Assembly (NCBI RefSeq): GCF_025215075.1
Contig: NZ_JAOBTH010000027.1
Coordinates: 1 to 64,000 of the forward strand
Direction: 5' to 3'
DNA from: Tenacibaculum haliotis
Lineage (GTDB): Bacteria > Bacteroidota > Bacteroidia > Flavobacteriales > Flavobacteriaceae
DNA length: 64,000 bases
In this document: positions 44,089 through 52,961 of the stretch, piece after piece
How the letters are laid out: every line of letters starts with the position of its first letter
Position numbering within the stretch: position 1 is the stretch's first letter
Translations under genes and position numbers: made by a program
The notes under the pieces: generated by a model
Seen by the model: only the letters and a program-made list of their open reading frames with translations
What the model was told of the DNA's origin: nothing
The model's database searches: none

Positions 44089-45165
44089 TTAATTTAATTT
44101 TATTCGTGGATCTAACCAACTATAAATAACATCTACCAATATATTTATCAATATAAATAATGTTGCAACAACCAACACACTTCCCATAATCACAGGTAAA
44201 TCTAACGTATTTAGCGAATTTACTATTTCTTTACCTAAACCGTTCCAATTAAAAATATACTCAACAAAAACCGCTCCTGCCAACATCGATGCAAACCAAC
44301 CAGAAATAGCAGTTACCACAGGGTTTAACGAATTTTTTAAAGCGTGTTTACGAATTACCTGATACATTGTTAACCCTTTTGCTTTTGCGGTTCTTATATA
44401 ATCTTGATTCATCGTTTCTAACAACGAGTTCCGCATTAATTGAATTACTACTGCTAACGGACGAATACCTAGCACAATTGCTGGCAACAACAAGTTTTTC
44501 CACTGAATACGCATTCCTTCCCCGAAATCATCAACTTCATACAAGCTACCTGTCATTTCTAAACCAGTATATTCATGCAATACAAATCCGAAAAACCAAG
44601 CAAATAAAATTGCCGAGAAAAAAGACGGAACGCTCATACCTAATGTACTAATTACCGCTATAATTCTGTCGAAAAAAGTATCTTTATATAAGGCTGATAA
44701 AATTCCTAAAACGATTCCTAATAACAACGCCATTACAATTGCAAAAATTGCTAAAACTGCTGTATTGGGCAATGTTTCTGAAATTACTTCGGATACATTC
44801 TTTCCATTTTTTTGAAATGATTGTCGTAAATACGGATATTTAATCACCAAATTTATATCGCTGATTGAAAATAATTTTTGCGCAGTATATTTTCCTTCGG
44901 ATAAAAAAGTATAATCATCAGTATTATTACTATGCAACGACAACGGCGAAACATCATTTAAATAATACAAATACTGTGTAAATATCGGTTTATCAAAACC
45001 ATACTTTTGTCGTATATTCTCAAGCTGTTCAGTATCTTCTCGCTGGTCTAACATCATTCTTGCCGGATCGCCTGGCAACACATTAAACAAAAAGAAAATA
45101 ACAGTAACGACTCCAAACAAGGTTAAGAATCCGTAGAAAATTTTATTAATTATATATTGAAACAT
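44089..45165 (-). CDS. ABC transporter permease, OppB/DppB type
   Basis: The protein has 358 residues with about six TM helices. The N-terminal signature MFQYIINKIFYGFLTLFGVV and FNVLPGDPARMM, then the EAA loop (YIRTAKAKGLTMYQVIRKHALKN) that contacts the ATPase, are typical of peptide/nickel permeases. A large periplasmic insert (about 70-130) is typical of Bacteroidota members. OppC, ATPase and binding protein genes are not adjacent. The -7 box is so close that the mRNA leader would be nearly absent. Confidence 0.92.
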   Translation of the reverse strand: MFQYIINKIFYGFLTLFGVVTVIFFLFNVLPGDPARMMLDQREDTEQLENIRQKYGFDKPIFTQYLYYLNDVSPLSLHSNNTDDYTFLSEGKYTAQKLFSISDINLVIKYPYLRQSFQKNGKNVSEVISETLPNTAVLAIFAIVMALLLGIVLGILSALYKDTFFDRIIAVISTLGMSVPSFFSAILFAWFFGFVLHEYTGLEMTGSLYEVDDFGEGMRIQWKNLLLPAIVLGIRPLAVVIQLMRNSLLETMNQDYIRTAKAKGLTMYQVIRKHALKNSLNPVVTAISGWFASMLAGAVFVEYIFNWNGLGKEIVNSLNTLDLPVIMGSVLVVATLFILINILVDVIYSWLDPRIKLN

Positions 45166-45171
45166 CTATAA

Positions 45172-45179
45172 CAAAGATA
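45172..45179 (-). promoter_or_regulatory. permease -7 box (TATCTTTG on minus)
   Basis: Exact TAnnTTTG, 6 bp from the ATG at 45165. If used, transcription starts at or next to the start codon. Confidence 0.45.
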
Positions 45180-45200
45180 AAAGAAAGTGTTAAAAAAGTG

Positions 45201-45208
45201 TACTTTTG
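45201..45208 (+). promoter_or_regulatory. pyrF -7 box (TACTTTTG)
   Basis: Exact TAnnTTTG, 20 bp before the pyrF ATG. Confidence 0.6.
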
Positions 45209-45228
45209 TATAACTTTTACAACAACAC

Positions 45229-46041
45229 ATGACTACACAACAATTAGTTAACGAAATTAAAAGAAAAAAATCGTTTTTATGCATCGGTTTAGATGTCGAT
45301 TTAACTAAAATACCGCAACATTTATTAAAAGAAGAAGATCCTATTTTTGCCTTTAACAAAGCAATTATTGATGCAACTCATCATTTATGTGTTGCTTACA
45401 AACCCAACACCGCTTTTTATGAAGCATACGGAATTAAAGGTTGGAAATCTTTAGCAAAAACAATAAAATATTTAAACGAAAAGCATCCTGAAATTTTTAC
45501 TATTGCAGATGCCAAACGTGGCGATATCGGAAATACCTCAACCATGTATGCAAAAGCTTTTTTTGAAGATTTAGCATTCGATTCGGTTACCGTGGCACCA
45601 TATATGGGAAAAGATTCTGTAGAGCCTTTTTTAGCTTTTGATGATAAACATACCATTATGTTGGCATTAACCTCTAACCAAGGTGCATTCGATTTTCAAA
45701 CAAAAACTGTAGATGGTAAAGAGTTATATAAACAAGTTTTAGAAACCTCTAAATCTTGGAAAAATTCAGAAAACCTAATGTATGTTGTGGGCGCTACCAA
45801 AGCCGAATACTTTACAGAGATTAGAAAAATTATTCCTGATAGTTTTCTACTAGTTCCTGGTGTTGGTGCTCAAGGCGGAAATTTACAAGATGTTTGTAAA
45901 TATGGAATGAGCGAAAACGTAGGTTTACTTATTAACTCATCTCGCGGAATTATTTACGCATCTAACAACGAAAACTTTGCAAGTGAAGCTGCTAAAAAAG
46001 CAGCAGAGTTACAATTGCAAATGAGTGTTATCTTAAACTAG
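45229..46041 (+). CDS. pyrF: orotidine 5'-phosphate decarboxylase (type 2)
   Basis: This enzyme makes UMP in the last step of pyrimidine synthesis. The protein has 270 residues, the long type 2 family. [14 protein letters not shown] at the start, [12 protein letters not shown], catalytic [25 protein letters not shown] and [11 protein letters not shown] are all present. It is cytoplasmic. It lies 4 bp before the BtuF-like gene. Confidence 0.96.
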   Translation: MTTQQLVNEIKRKKSFLCIGLDVDLTKIPQHLLKEEDPIFAFNKAIIDATHHLCVAYKPNTAFYEAYGIKGWKSLAKTIKYLNEKHPEIFTIADAKRGDIGNTSTMYAKAFFEDLAFDSVTVAPYMGKDSVEPFLAFDDKHTIMLALTSNQGAFDFQTKTVDGKELYKQVLETSKSWKNSENLMYVVGATKAEYFTEIRKIIPDSFLLVPGVGAQGGNLQDVCKYGMSENVGLLINSSRGIIYASNNENFASEAAKKAAELQLQMSVILN

Positions 46042-46045
46042 TTAC

Positions 46046-46840
46046 ATGGATTTCAAAGACCAAATGAATAGAGTTTTTGAATTACCCGAAACTCCAAAAA
46101 GAATAATCTCTTTAGTTCCTAGTCAAACTGAATTATTGGTTGATTTAGGTTTGGAAGAACTTATTGTTGGTGTTACTAAGTTTTGTATTCACCCATCTTC
46201 TCTAAGAAAAATTAAAACAGTTGTTGGTGGTACAAAAACCATAAATATTGATAAAATTAAGGCTTTAAATCCTGATATTATTCTTTGCAATAAAGAAGAA
46301 AACACCAAAGAGATTGTTGAAGCTTGTGAACAAATTGCACCAACTCATGTTTCTGATATTTTTACACTTGATGATTCTATAGAACTTATAAAGCAATACG
46401 GTGAAATTCTTTCTTGTAGAAAAGAAGCCGAAAATATCATTGAAAAATTAGACAATGAGTTTGTTAAATTTCAACAATTTATTAAAAATACTGAAGAAAA
46501 AAAAGTAGCTTATTTTATTTGGAGAAATCCATGGATGGTTGCCGGAAAAAATACTTTTATCAATCATCTTTTAGAACTCAACAACTTTAAAAATATTTAT
46601 AGTAACAAAGAGCGTTACCCAGAAATTAACTTAAAAAAGTTATCTAAAAATGATGCGCTGGATTTTATTTTGCTTTCTTCTGAGCCTTATCCTTTTAAAG
46701 AAAAACATATTAATGAAATATCAACCTATTATAAAGGTTCAAAAACTATTTTAGTTGATGGAGAAATGTTTTCTTGGTACGGAAGTAGATTATTAAAAGC
46801 TTTCGATTATTTTATAAAATTACACGACAGTATTAGATAA
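46046..46840 (+). CDS. BtuF-like metal-chelate binding protein without signal peptide
   Basis: The protein has 264 residues. Helical-backbone metal receptor fold: RIISLVPSQTELLVDLGLEELIVGVTKFC, VGGTKTINIDKIKALNPDIILCNKEEN, KVAYFIWRNPWMVAGKNTFINHLL. Relatives bind cobalamin or siderophore outside the cytoplasm. Here there is no signal peptide or lipobox, and the protein begins with MDFKDQMNRVFELPETPKR, so it is probably cytoplasmic, as in many Bacteroidota. The role is not known. Its end overlaps a convergent small gene by 21 bp. Confidence 0.85.
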   Translation: MDFKDQMNRVFELPETPKRIISLVPSQTELLVDLGLEELIVGVTKFCIHPSSLRKIKTVVGGTKTINIDKIKALNPDIILCNKEENTKEIVEACEQIAPTHVSDIFTLDDSIELIKQYGEILSCRKEAENIIEKLDNEFVKFQQFIKNTEEKKVAYFIWRNPWMVAGKNTFINHLLELNNFKNIYSNKERYPEINLKKLSKNDALDFILLSSEPYPFKEKHINEISTYYKGSKTILVDGEMFSWYGSRLLKAFDYFIKLHDSIR

Positions 46841-47017
46841 ATCTTTATCTAAATATTTAACTCTATTTAATTTTTCTAGCACTTGCATTGCTTTAAATGC
46901 CGATCGATCACTCTTACATTCATCTTCATACTTATAATCACTTGCTCTTTCAACCAATTTACGATACCTCTCCTCAAGGTGTTTTCTGTAGCTATGTAAT
47001 TGACTGATTCTTGACAT
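46820..47017 (-). CDS. 65-residue basic protein, conserved-looking
   Basis: The protein has 65 residues, highly charged and helical (MSRISQLHSYRKHLEERYRK, LVERASDYKYEDECK, DRSAFKAMQVLEKLNRVKYL). The low-bias, structured composition and the ATG start argue for a real gene. Convergent to, and overlapping, the BtuF-like gene. Similar small proteins occur in flavobacteria, to my recollection. No function known. Confidence 0.65.
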   Translation of the reverse strand: MSRISQLHSYRKHLEERYRKLVERASDYKYEDECKSDRSAFKAMQVLEKLNRVKYLDKDLSNTVV

Positions 47018-47139
47018 TCTTACTTTAGTTTTACGGAACCTAAATATACATAATTATTTGAATTACAACGCTATAAAAATAACTCACTTATAAAAAACAG
47101 GTTTTTACCTATTATAAATAGGACACATATAAAATAAAA

Positions 47140-47168
47140 CCCGAACAATTTCAAAAACATTGTTCGGG
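47140..47168 (-). terminator. tricorn-like protease terminator
   Basis: 10-bp stem CCCGAACAAT/ATTGTTCGGG with a 9-nt loop, 30 bp after the stop codon. Confidence 0.75.
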
Positions 47169-47198
47169 ATTTTTAATTATTTAATACTAAAATTCGTC

Positions 47199-50100
47199 TT
47201 ATTTTATATCTTTTAATAAAACCTCAACTGCTTTTTGCAACTGAGCATCTTCTCCTCTTTCTTTCCAACCCGGAGCATTTTTTACTAAATAATCTGGAAC
47301 TGCAGGTGCTTCATTCTCCATGTTTTTTCCTGATTTTTTCACAAACCAAGCCCTAAACGGCATACGAATAGATCCGTTTTGTAATCTTGCAGATCCTGTA
47401 GAAACTACGGCCCCAAATGTTGGTTGCCCTACTAATTTACCTAAACCTAAGTTTTTAAATGCATGTGAAAAAATCTCAGCATTCGAATAACTATTCTCAT
47501 TACACAAAGCAACTACAGGTTTTGTATTTACTGATAAAATTGCACGTTCGTTAAACGGATAATTTTTATTGAATTTTTTATTATTCTTTAAACTTTTAGC
47601 AGCACCTCTTGGTACCGTATACGCATGCTGATCTACATTTAAAACAGCCATTAATCGGTCGGTTGTCCAACCACCACCGTTATAGCGTACATCAATTACA
47701 ATTCCTTTTTTTCCATATCCACTTGCTTTTAACTCACGTTCAAAACGCTCGAAACTTGGCATATTCATTCCTTGTATATGAATGTAACCTAATTGTCCGT
47801 TTGAATATTTAGCTACTAATTTTTTACGAGACGTTATCCAAGCTTCATACTGTTGACTCCTAATAGATCGTTGCGGTCTTAACACCACATCTTTACCATT
47901 TTTTAAACTTAACAACACTTCGTTACCTTGTGTATTTTTTAATAGTTGATAAAAATTAGTATTTTTAGCTATTTCTTGTCCATTTACAGCAGTAATAACA
48001 TCCCCTACTTTTAAAGTACTTTTCGATTTATCTGCAACCGTGTTTTGTAAAATATAATTCACTTTTACGCCACCTTTCGTATTTACTACATCTACACCTA
48101 GTAAACCTACTTTATCGTTTATATTTCTAGGCGCAGTACCTCTATACCCCATATGGCTGGCATTTAACTGCCCTAATAATAAATTATACATGTACGTATA
48201 ATCTTGATGTGTTGTTGCTGACAACACCCAAGGTCTATATCTTTTTACCAAACCATTCCAATCATAACCGTGAAATTCTGGATCGTAAAAACCAGCTGTT
48301 AACACTCTTATTCCCTCTTCAAAAACCTGCTCGTATTCTTTTTTAGTATTTTTAGTATAGGTAGCCGAATGTGGTAATTTAGTTACTTTATCTGATTTTG
48401 TATCTAACTGATTTAAACTTCCTCTTGATGTAAAGTAAACTTTTCCTTTATTTTCTGATATTCCTCTTGCTCCGCTTACACTTTTAATTGCTTTTGGTTT
48501 GCTTCCATCCCATTTTACTTTATAAGTGCTTCTTTTTTTATTTGCTGGATTTGTTGCTGAAAAATAAATAAATTTACTGTCGGCACTAAACATCGGACTG
48601 TATTCATCATCCTGTAAAGAAGTTACTTGTACCAAACGGTCGTAAATTTTATCTTGATCAATTTTAACAACAACAGTTTTTTTCTTCTTTTTCTTATCTT
48701 TTTTATCAGATTTACTTTTCTTTTTTTCTTTTTCTTCTGGATAATAACTTCCTTCTTCGTGATCTATTTTAGATTTTTCCCAATCGGTTTTATCTAACCA
48801 AACCATCCAAACATCATAATTCATTCCGCTTCTATTCGATAAAAATGCTAATTTTTTACCATCGGCACTCCAAACAGGATTTGCATCACTTCGTGGATGC
48901 ATAGAAACGTTCATTTTTATAGATTTATCAGCAATCGACTGGATGAATATTTCGCTATCAAAATTTAAATCCTCTTGAGAATACGCTATGTACTTACTAT
49001 CCGGACTCCAAGAAACGCCTTCGGCCGCAGCCCAAGAATTTGAATATTCTTTGGCCTTAATAATTTTCCCATCTTTTAAATCAGCAATCATTAAAATTCC
49101 ACGACCAACTTGATAAGCTATTTTTTTTCCGTCAGGAGATACTAACGATCCCATTACATCTTCTTTATGATTCGTCAATTTCGTCACCTTTGTTTTTAAA
49201 CTACGGTGTAAACCAACTAGTGTATCTGTAGAAACTGCGCTATATAATTGATAAACCCCGCCTCTATCCGAAGAAAAAACAACAGTTTTATCATTTATCC
49301 ATTGCGGATTACGGTCTCTAAACAAGTGCTTACTTACGTTATTAGAATGCTTCTTTTCTTTATTGTTTTCTTTTACAAAAATTTCGCCGTTAATTTCAAG
49401 TGCAATACTTTTTCCGTTAGGTGAAACTGCGTAACTACTAATTCCGTTTGAAACTGTTTTTGTTATTTCTTCCTCAAATCGATTATCCGAAGCAATCTGT
49501 AAGTTTAATTTTTGTTTCGAACCATTTTCAACCTTAAATAAATTTACACCACTTAAATAAATAAACGCTCCATTATTACTTACTGAAAACTCTCTAACTC
49601 CATCTTTTTTTTCTGATGTTAATTGAGTGGCATTTCCATTAGCTGTTCCGTTTGATGAAATTGCTTGTTTATATACATTATAACGTCCGCTTTTTGCGCC
49701 TATATAATATAAGTTTCCGGTCGCATCCCACTTTGGAGAATGATCGTTTTTGTTACTTGTGGTAATTTGATTGTATTTTTTAGTATCTGTATTATAAATC
49801 CAAATATCTCTTTGAGCAGAACCCGAATAATCTTCACGCGCAATACGACAAGCTCCTTTGGTAAATGCTATTAATTTTCCGTTAGGAGAAACTGAGGCTA
49901 ACTCACCATAAGCTGTTAATAATCGCTCTGGTGTTCCGCCGTTTTCATTTACAGTATACATTTGTTTATCCCATTCTGGACCACGATAAACTCTTCCTGT
50001 AGTAAATACAATGGCATCTTTTGAAGTCCAATCTGTAGGGATATTTGCCGTTGGATAATACGTTAATTGTTTGGGTACACCTCCATTAAGAAACGTTGTA

Positions 50101-50369
50101 AACACGTTATCATTTCCTTTTCTGTTTGATGAAAATGCAATTTCGGTATCGTCTGAGTTCCAAACAGGATTACTCTCATATCCTTTATGAATTGTTAGCC
50201 TTTTTGATTCTTTATTATTCAAATTATACACCCAAATATCTCCATGATAACTAAAGGCCATCTTTGAACCATCATTACTTATAGCAGGTTTTCGAATTAA
50301 AGAATTTTGCGAAATTGCAATACCAAAACTAAATAGCATTGCGAGTAGAAATATATTTTTTTTAGACAT
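47199..50369 (-). CDS. tricorn-like S41 protease with propellers and PDZ domain
   Basis: The protein has 1056 residues from the ATG at 50369; the frame runs six codons further upstream to another ATG. It has a signal peptide (GIAISQ), so it is periplasmic. Order: two propeller halves of PD40-type blades (about 25-300 and 310-680: AISNDGSKMAFSYHGDIWVYN, SWSPDSKYIAYSQEDLNFDS), a core domain, a PDZ domain (about 770-850: VNYILQNTVADKSKSTLKVGDV), and an S41 domain (about 880-1056: GIVIDVRYNGGGWTTDRL, catalytic Ser in CNENSYSNAEIF, GQPTFGAVVSTG). Odd: a lysine-rich stretch of about 30 residues near 555-585 (EKKKSKSDKKDKKKKKK). Confidence 0.93.
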   Translation of the reverse strand: MSKKNIFLLAMLFSFGIAISQNSLIRKPAISNDGSKMAFSYHGDIWVYNLNNKESKRLTIHKGYESNPVWNSDDTEIAFSSNRKGNDNVFTTFLNGGVPKQLTYYPTANIPTDWTSKDAIVFTTGRVYRGPEWDKQMYTVNENGGTPERLLTAYGELASVSPNGKLIAFTKGACRIAREDYSGSAQRDIWIYNTDTKKYNQITTSNKNDHSPKWDATGNLYYIGAKSGRYNVYKQAISSNGTANGNATQLTSEKKDGVREFSVSNNGAFIYLSGVNLFKVENGSKQKLNLQIASDNRFEEEITKTVSNGISSYAVSPNGKSIALEINGEIFVKENNKEKKHSNNVSKHLFRDRNPQWINDKTVVFSSDRGGVYQLYSAVSTDTLVGLHRSLKTKVTKLTNHKEDVMGSLVSPDGKKIAYQVGRGILMIADLKDGKIIKAKEYSNSWAAAEGVSWSPDSKYIAYSQEDLNFDSEIFIQSIADKSIKMNVSMHPRSDANPVWSADGKKLAFLSNRSGMNYDVWMVWLDKTDWEKSKIDHEEGSYYPEEKEKKKSKSDKKDKKKKKKTVVVKIDQDKIYDRLVQVTSLQDDEYSPMFSADSKFIYFSATNPANKKRSTYKVKWDGSKPKAIKSVSGARGISENKGKVYFTSRGSLNQLDTKSDKVTKLPHSATYTKNTKKEYEQVFEEGIRVLTAGFYDPEFHGYDWNGLVKRYRPWVLSATTHQDYTYMYNLLLGQLNASHMGYRGTAPRNINDKVGLLGVDVVNTKGGVKVNYILQNTVADKSKSTLKVGDVITAVNGQEIAKNTNFYQLLKNTQGNEVLLSLKNGKDVVLRPQRSIRSQQYEAWITSRKKLVAKYSNGQLGYIHIQGMNMPSFERFERELKASGYGKKGIVIDVRYNGGGWTTDRLMAVLNVDQHAYTVPRGAAKSLKNNKKFNKNYPFNERAILSVNTKPVVALCNENSYSNAEIFSHAFKNLGLGKLVGQPTFGAVVSTGSARLQNGSIRMPFRAWFVKKSGKNMENEAPAVPDYLVKNAPGWKERGEDAQLQKAVEVLLKDIK

Positions 50370-50485
50370 CCGTTTGATTTTATACAAACGAAGTTAAAGT
50401 ATTCGTAATATTTTTAGAAAATTTTAAGACTTTTTAACTTTTCATTTTCTAAAAACTTAGTTAAACGACAACAATTTTCTCATTA

Positions 50486-51025
50486 TTATTCACATATTTT
50501 ACAATCATCTTTGTCTTGAATTTCACCAACAAGTTTACCTTCTTCATTTAATACAAAACCGCAACAATCCATAAACCCTTTTGCTATTAATTTACGAGCA
50601 CGTTGAATTTGTGATTTTGTTGTTGGTAAACTTTGTTTTAAAATATTGGCAACTTCTTGCTGCTTCAACCCTTTAATATCAGATAAAAACAAAGGATCTC
50701 TATATATTTTAGGTAATTTTTGCAAAATGCCTTGTAAGCAATCTTTTTCAGTGTGCTCTTGTTCTTCTATTTTTGTTTCAGTTTCGAAACTAGCCAATTC
50801 AAAAGTTCTATTTGTGCTTTTAAAATAATCCATCACAGCGTTTCTAGCAATGGTAAAAATCCAAGATTTCAACTTGGTAACATCTTTTAATGTATGTAAC
50901 TTGGTGTGTATTTTTATAAAAGTGTCTTGCAAAATATCATCTGCTATTGCAACATTTTTTACCTTACTTAAAATAAAGTATTTAACATCATCTGCATATT
51001 TTTTCCAAACTTGATTTGTTGTCAT
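50486..51025 (-). CDS. sigZ: RNA polymerase sigma factor, SigZ type, with Cys-rich tail
   Basis: The protein has 179 residues. Region 2 (about 8-75: FILSKVKNVAIADDILQDTF, KLKSWIFTIARNAVMDYFK) and region 4 (about 98-150: LPKIYRDPLFLSDIKGLKQQ, EVANILKQSLPTTKSQIQRA) are clear. The tail (about 152-179) holds four cysteines in CC...CxxC (MDCCGFVLNEEGKLVGEIQD, DDCKICE), as in SigZ. Such a tail may bind metal or sense thiols. No anti-sigma gene is adjacent. A terminator-like hairpin separates it from an upstream gene for an 11-Cys peptide. Confidence 0.9.
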   Translation of the reverse strand: MTTNQVWKKYADDVKYFILSKVKNVAIADDILQDTFIKIHTKLHTLKDVTKLKSWIFTIARNAVMDYFKSTNRTFELASFETETKIEEQEHTEKDCLQGILQKLPKIYRDPLFLSDIKGLKQQEVANILKQSLPTTKSQIQRARKLIAKGFMDCCGFVLNEEGKLVGEIQDKDDCKICE

Positions 51026-51041
51026 TCTATATTGAAATAAA

Positions 51042-51082
51042 AACAGAAATTATTCTTTATAAATTTAAGAATAATTTCTGTT
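51042..51082 (-). terminator. hairpin between Cys-rich peptide gene and sigZ
   Basis: 16-bp perfect stem AACAGAAATTATTCTT/AAGAATAATTTCTGTT with a 9-nt loop, followed on the minus strand by TTTTTATTT. A real terminator with likely read-through into sigZ, 17 bp downstream. Confidence 0.75.
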
Positions 51083-51102
51083 ATAATTAACAAACTTGTG
51101 GT

Positions 51103-51207
51103 TTAACAGTTGCAATTGTTACATGAACAGCTCTCGCAAGTACAATTTAAACAATTTCCTGTTTTACAACCATCACAATTACACGTACATTGATTTTTAT
51201 ATTTCAT
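51103..51207 (-). CDS. 34-residue Cys-rich (metallothionein-like) peptide
   Basis: ATG at 51207, stop at 51103. Of 34 residues, 11 are cysteines, at positions 7, 9, 11, 14, 19, 22, 24, 27, 29, 32 and 34, as CxC and CxxC pairs. The other residues are mostly Asn, Thr, Lys, Gly and Ser, with no signal peptide. The composition cannot come from background AT-rich DNA by chance. It should bind several soft metal ions (Cu, Zn) or act in thiol redox. It lies directly upstream of sigZ, whose product also has a Cys tail, which suggests a joint metal or thiol response. No named family recognised. Confidence 0.85.
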   Translation of the reverse strand: MKYKNQCTCNCDGCKTGNCLNCTCESCSCNNCNC

Positions 51208-51275
51208 GATATTTAATCTTTAAATTCATATAGTAGACTTTATAATATCAAAAAAGATGCGTTTTTAAGTATAAA

Positions 51276-51310
51276 AAAACACGTTAAATAATAATTATTT
51301 AACGTGTTTT
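51276..51310 (-). terminator. amidohydrolase operon terminator
   Basis: Near-perfect stem AAAACACGTTAAATAAT/ATTATTTAACGTGTTTT, 38 bp after the stop of the 51348 gene. Confidence 0.85.
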
Positions 51311-51347
51311 AAAAAGTTACTACTTTTATATCATTATAGTTCTTCTT

Positions 51348-52961
51348 TTAATTTACTTTTTCGCCGCTTACATACGTTGCTAAAACTTTTGTATTCGGAA
51401 TTTCATCACCTTTAACAGTTACAATATCATTCTCTAAAATGATAAAATCAGCAAGTTTACCTACCTCAATACTTCCTTTTTCGGTTTCTTCAAAATTAGC
51501 AAAAGCATTCCAAATAGTCATTCCTTTTAAGGCATTTTCTCTAGATAAAGCATTATTCATTTGATAACCTTCTTTTGGATATCCTTTTAAATCTTTTCTG
51601 ATAGTTGCAGCGTAATAGGTATACAACGGACTCACATTTTCAATAGGAAAATCTGTTCCTAAAGCAACTTTTCCGTATTGTTTTAGTAAATCCTTATATG
51701 CATAAGCACCTTTAATTCTTTCTGACCCAACACGATCTTCTGCCCAGTACATATCGCTTGTTGCGTGTGTTGGTTGAATTGATGGTAAAATGTTTTTAAA
51801 ATGATAAAAGTCTTTTAAATCTACAATTTGAGCATGTTCAATTCTCCAACGACGATTTTCTTTATTTTTCAATACTTTGTTATACGTATTAAGCATTACA
51901 TAATTTGCAGAATCACCAATAGCGTGCGTATTCATTTGATATTCTGAAGTAGCAATTCTTTTCGCTAAACGCTGAAGATCATCATACGAATTTACCAAAG
52001 CTCCAAAATGCCCTTTTTTATCAGCATATTCATCCTTTAAAGCAGCTCCTCGCGAACCTAAAGCTCCATCTGCATATACTTTTACCGAACGAACATGTAA
52101 CTTATCAGTTTTAATAATTCCTTTTTTAAGATAATAATCTAGATTTTCTTTATTATTAGAAATCATTGCGTACATACGCATTTTTAAATCGCCTGATTGC
52201 TGCAAACTATCTATCAATTCTATTACTTGCTTATCTAAACCAGCATCATCAACAGTTGTTAATCCTAAATCAAAACAAATTTTCTCAGCATCTTTTAAAG
52301 CCTGAATTTGTTCTTGTTTATTCGGTTTTGGAACTTTAATAAAACTCATTGCATTATCAATTAACACCCCCGTAAGTTTTCCGTCTTTGATAAGAATTTC
52401 GCCTCCATCAATTTTAGTATCAATTGTAATACCTGCTAAATTGATTGCCGCCTGATTTACCAACATTGCATGTCCGTCAATTCTACGAACGGCTACAGGA
52501 ATATTAGGAAACAATGCGTCTAATTTTTCTTTGGTAGGAAACTCTTTAATCTCCCAATCATTTTGATCCCAACCACGGCCAGTTATAAATACTGTGTTTT
52601 TTTCTTTTTGAAATGCAACTAACTTTTCTAATACCTCTTCGTAGCTTTTTGTTCCTACTAAGTTCACTTTTTGTTGTTGTAAACCTAAACCGTAAAAATG
52701 GCAATGTCCATCTATAAAACCAGGATATACCGCTTTGTTTTTAGCATCAATAATTTTTGATGATGTGTATTTATCTAGTATCTCTTTACTGGTTCCGATA
52801 GCTATAAATTTACCCTCTTTAATTGCAAAACTTTCAGCTTTATCAAAATTAGAATTAACGGTATATGTGTTTGAGTTAATTACAATCGCGTCTACTTTTT
52901 CTTGTTGTTTACAAGAAACAACAGCGATTGAAATTACAAAAAGTAATAATAATTTTTTCAT
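51348..52961 (-). CDS. amidohydrolase family 3 (YtcJ-like) lipoprotein
   Basis: The protein has 537 residues with lipobox IAVVSC (mature Cys17). Metal-dependent hydrolase fold: YPGFIDGHCHFYGLGL (HxH metal site), GRGWDQNDWEI, DGHAMLVN, TVDDAGLD, YADGALGSRGAAL, NTHAIGDSA, RIEHAQIV, LGTDFPIENVSPLYTYYA (catalytic Asp). Family members hydrolyse amide or similar bonds; the substrate is unknown. It overlaps the DoxX-like gene by 4 bp (ATGA) in a three-gene operon. Confidence 0.93.
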   Translation of the reverse strand: MKKLLLLFVISIAVVSCKQQEKVDAIVINSNTYTVNSNFDKAESFAIKEGKFIAIGTSKEILDKYTSSKIIDAKNKAVYPGFIDGHCHFYGLGLQQQKVNLVGTKSYEEVLEKLVAFQKEKNTVFITGRGWDQNDWEIKEFPTKEKLDALFPNIPVAVRRIDGHAMLVNQAAINLAGITIDTKIDGGEILIKDGKLTGVLIDNAMSFIKVPKPNKQEQIQALKDAEKICFDLGLTTVDDAGLDKQVIELIDSLQQSGDLKMRMYAMISNNKENLDYYLKKGIIKTDKLHVRSVKVYADGALGSRGAALKDEYADKKGHFGALVNSYDDLQRLAKRIATSEYQMNTHAIGDSANYVMLNTYNKVLKNKENRRWRIEHAQIVDLKDFYHFKNILPSIQPTHATSDMYWAEDRVGSERIKGAYAYKDLLKQYGKVALGTDFPIENVSPLYTYYAATIRKDLKGYPKEGYQMNNALSRENALKGMTIWNAFANFEETEKGSIEVGKLADFIILENDIVTVKGDEIPNTKVLATYVSGEKVN

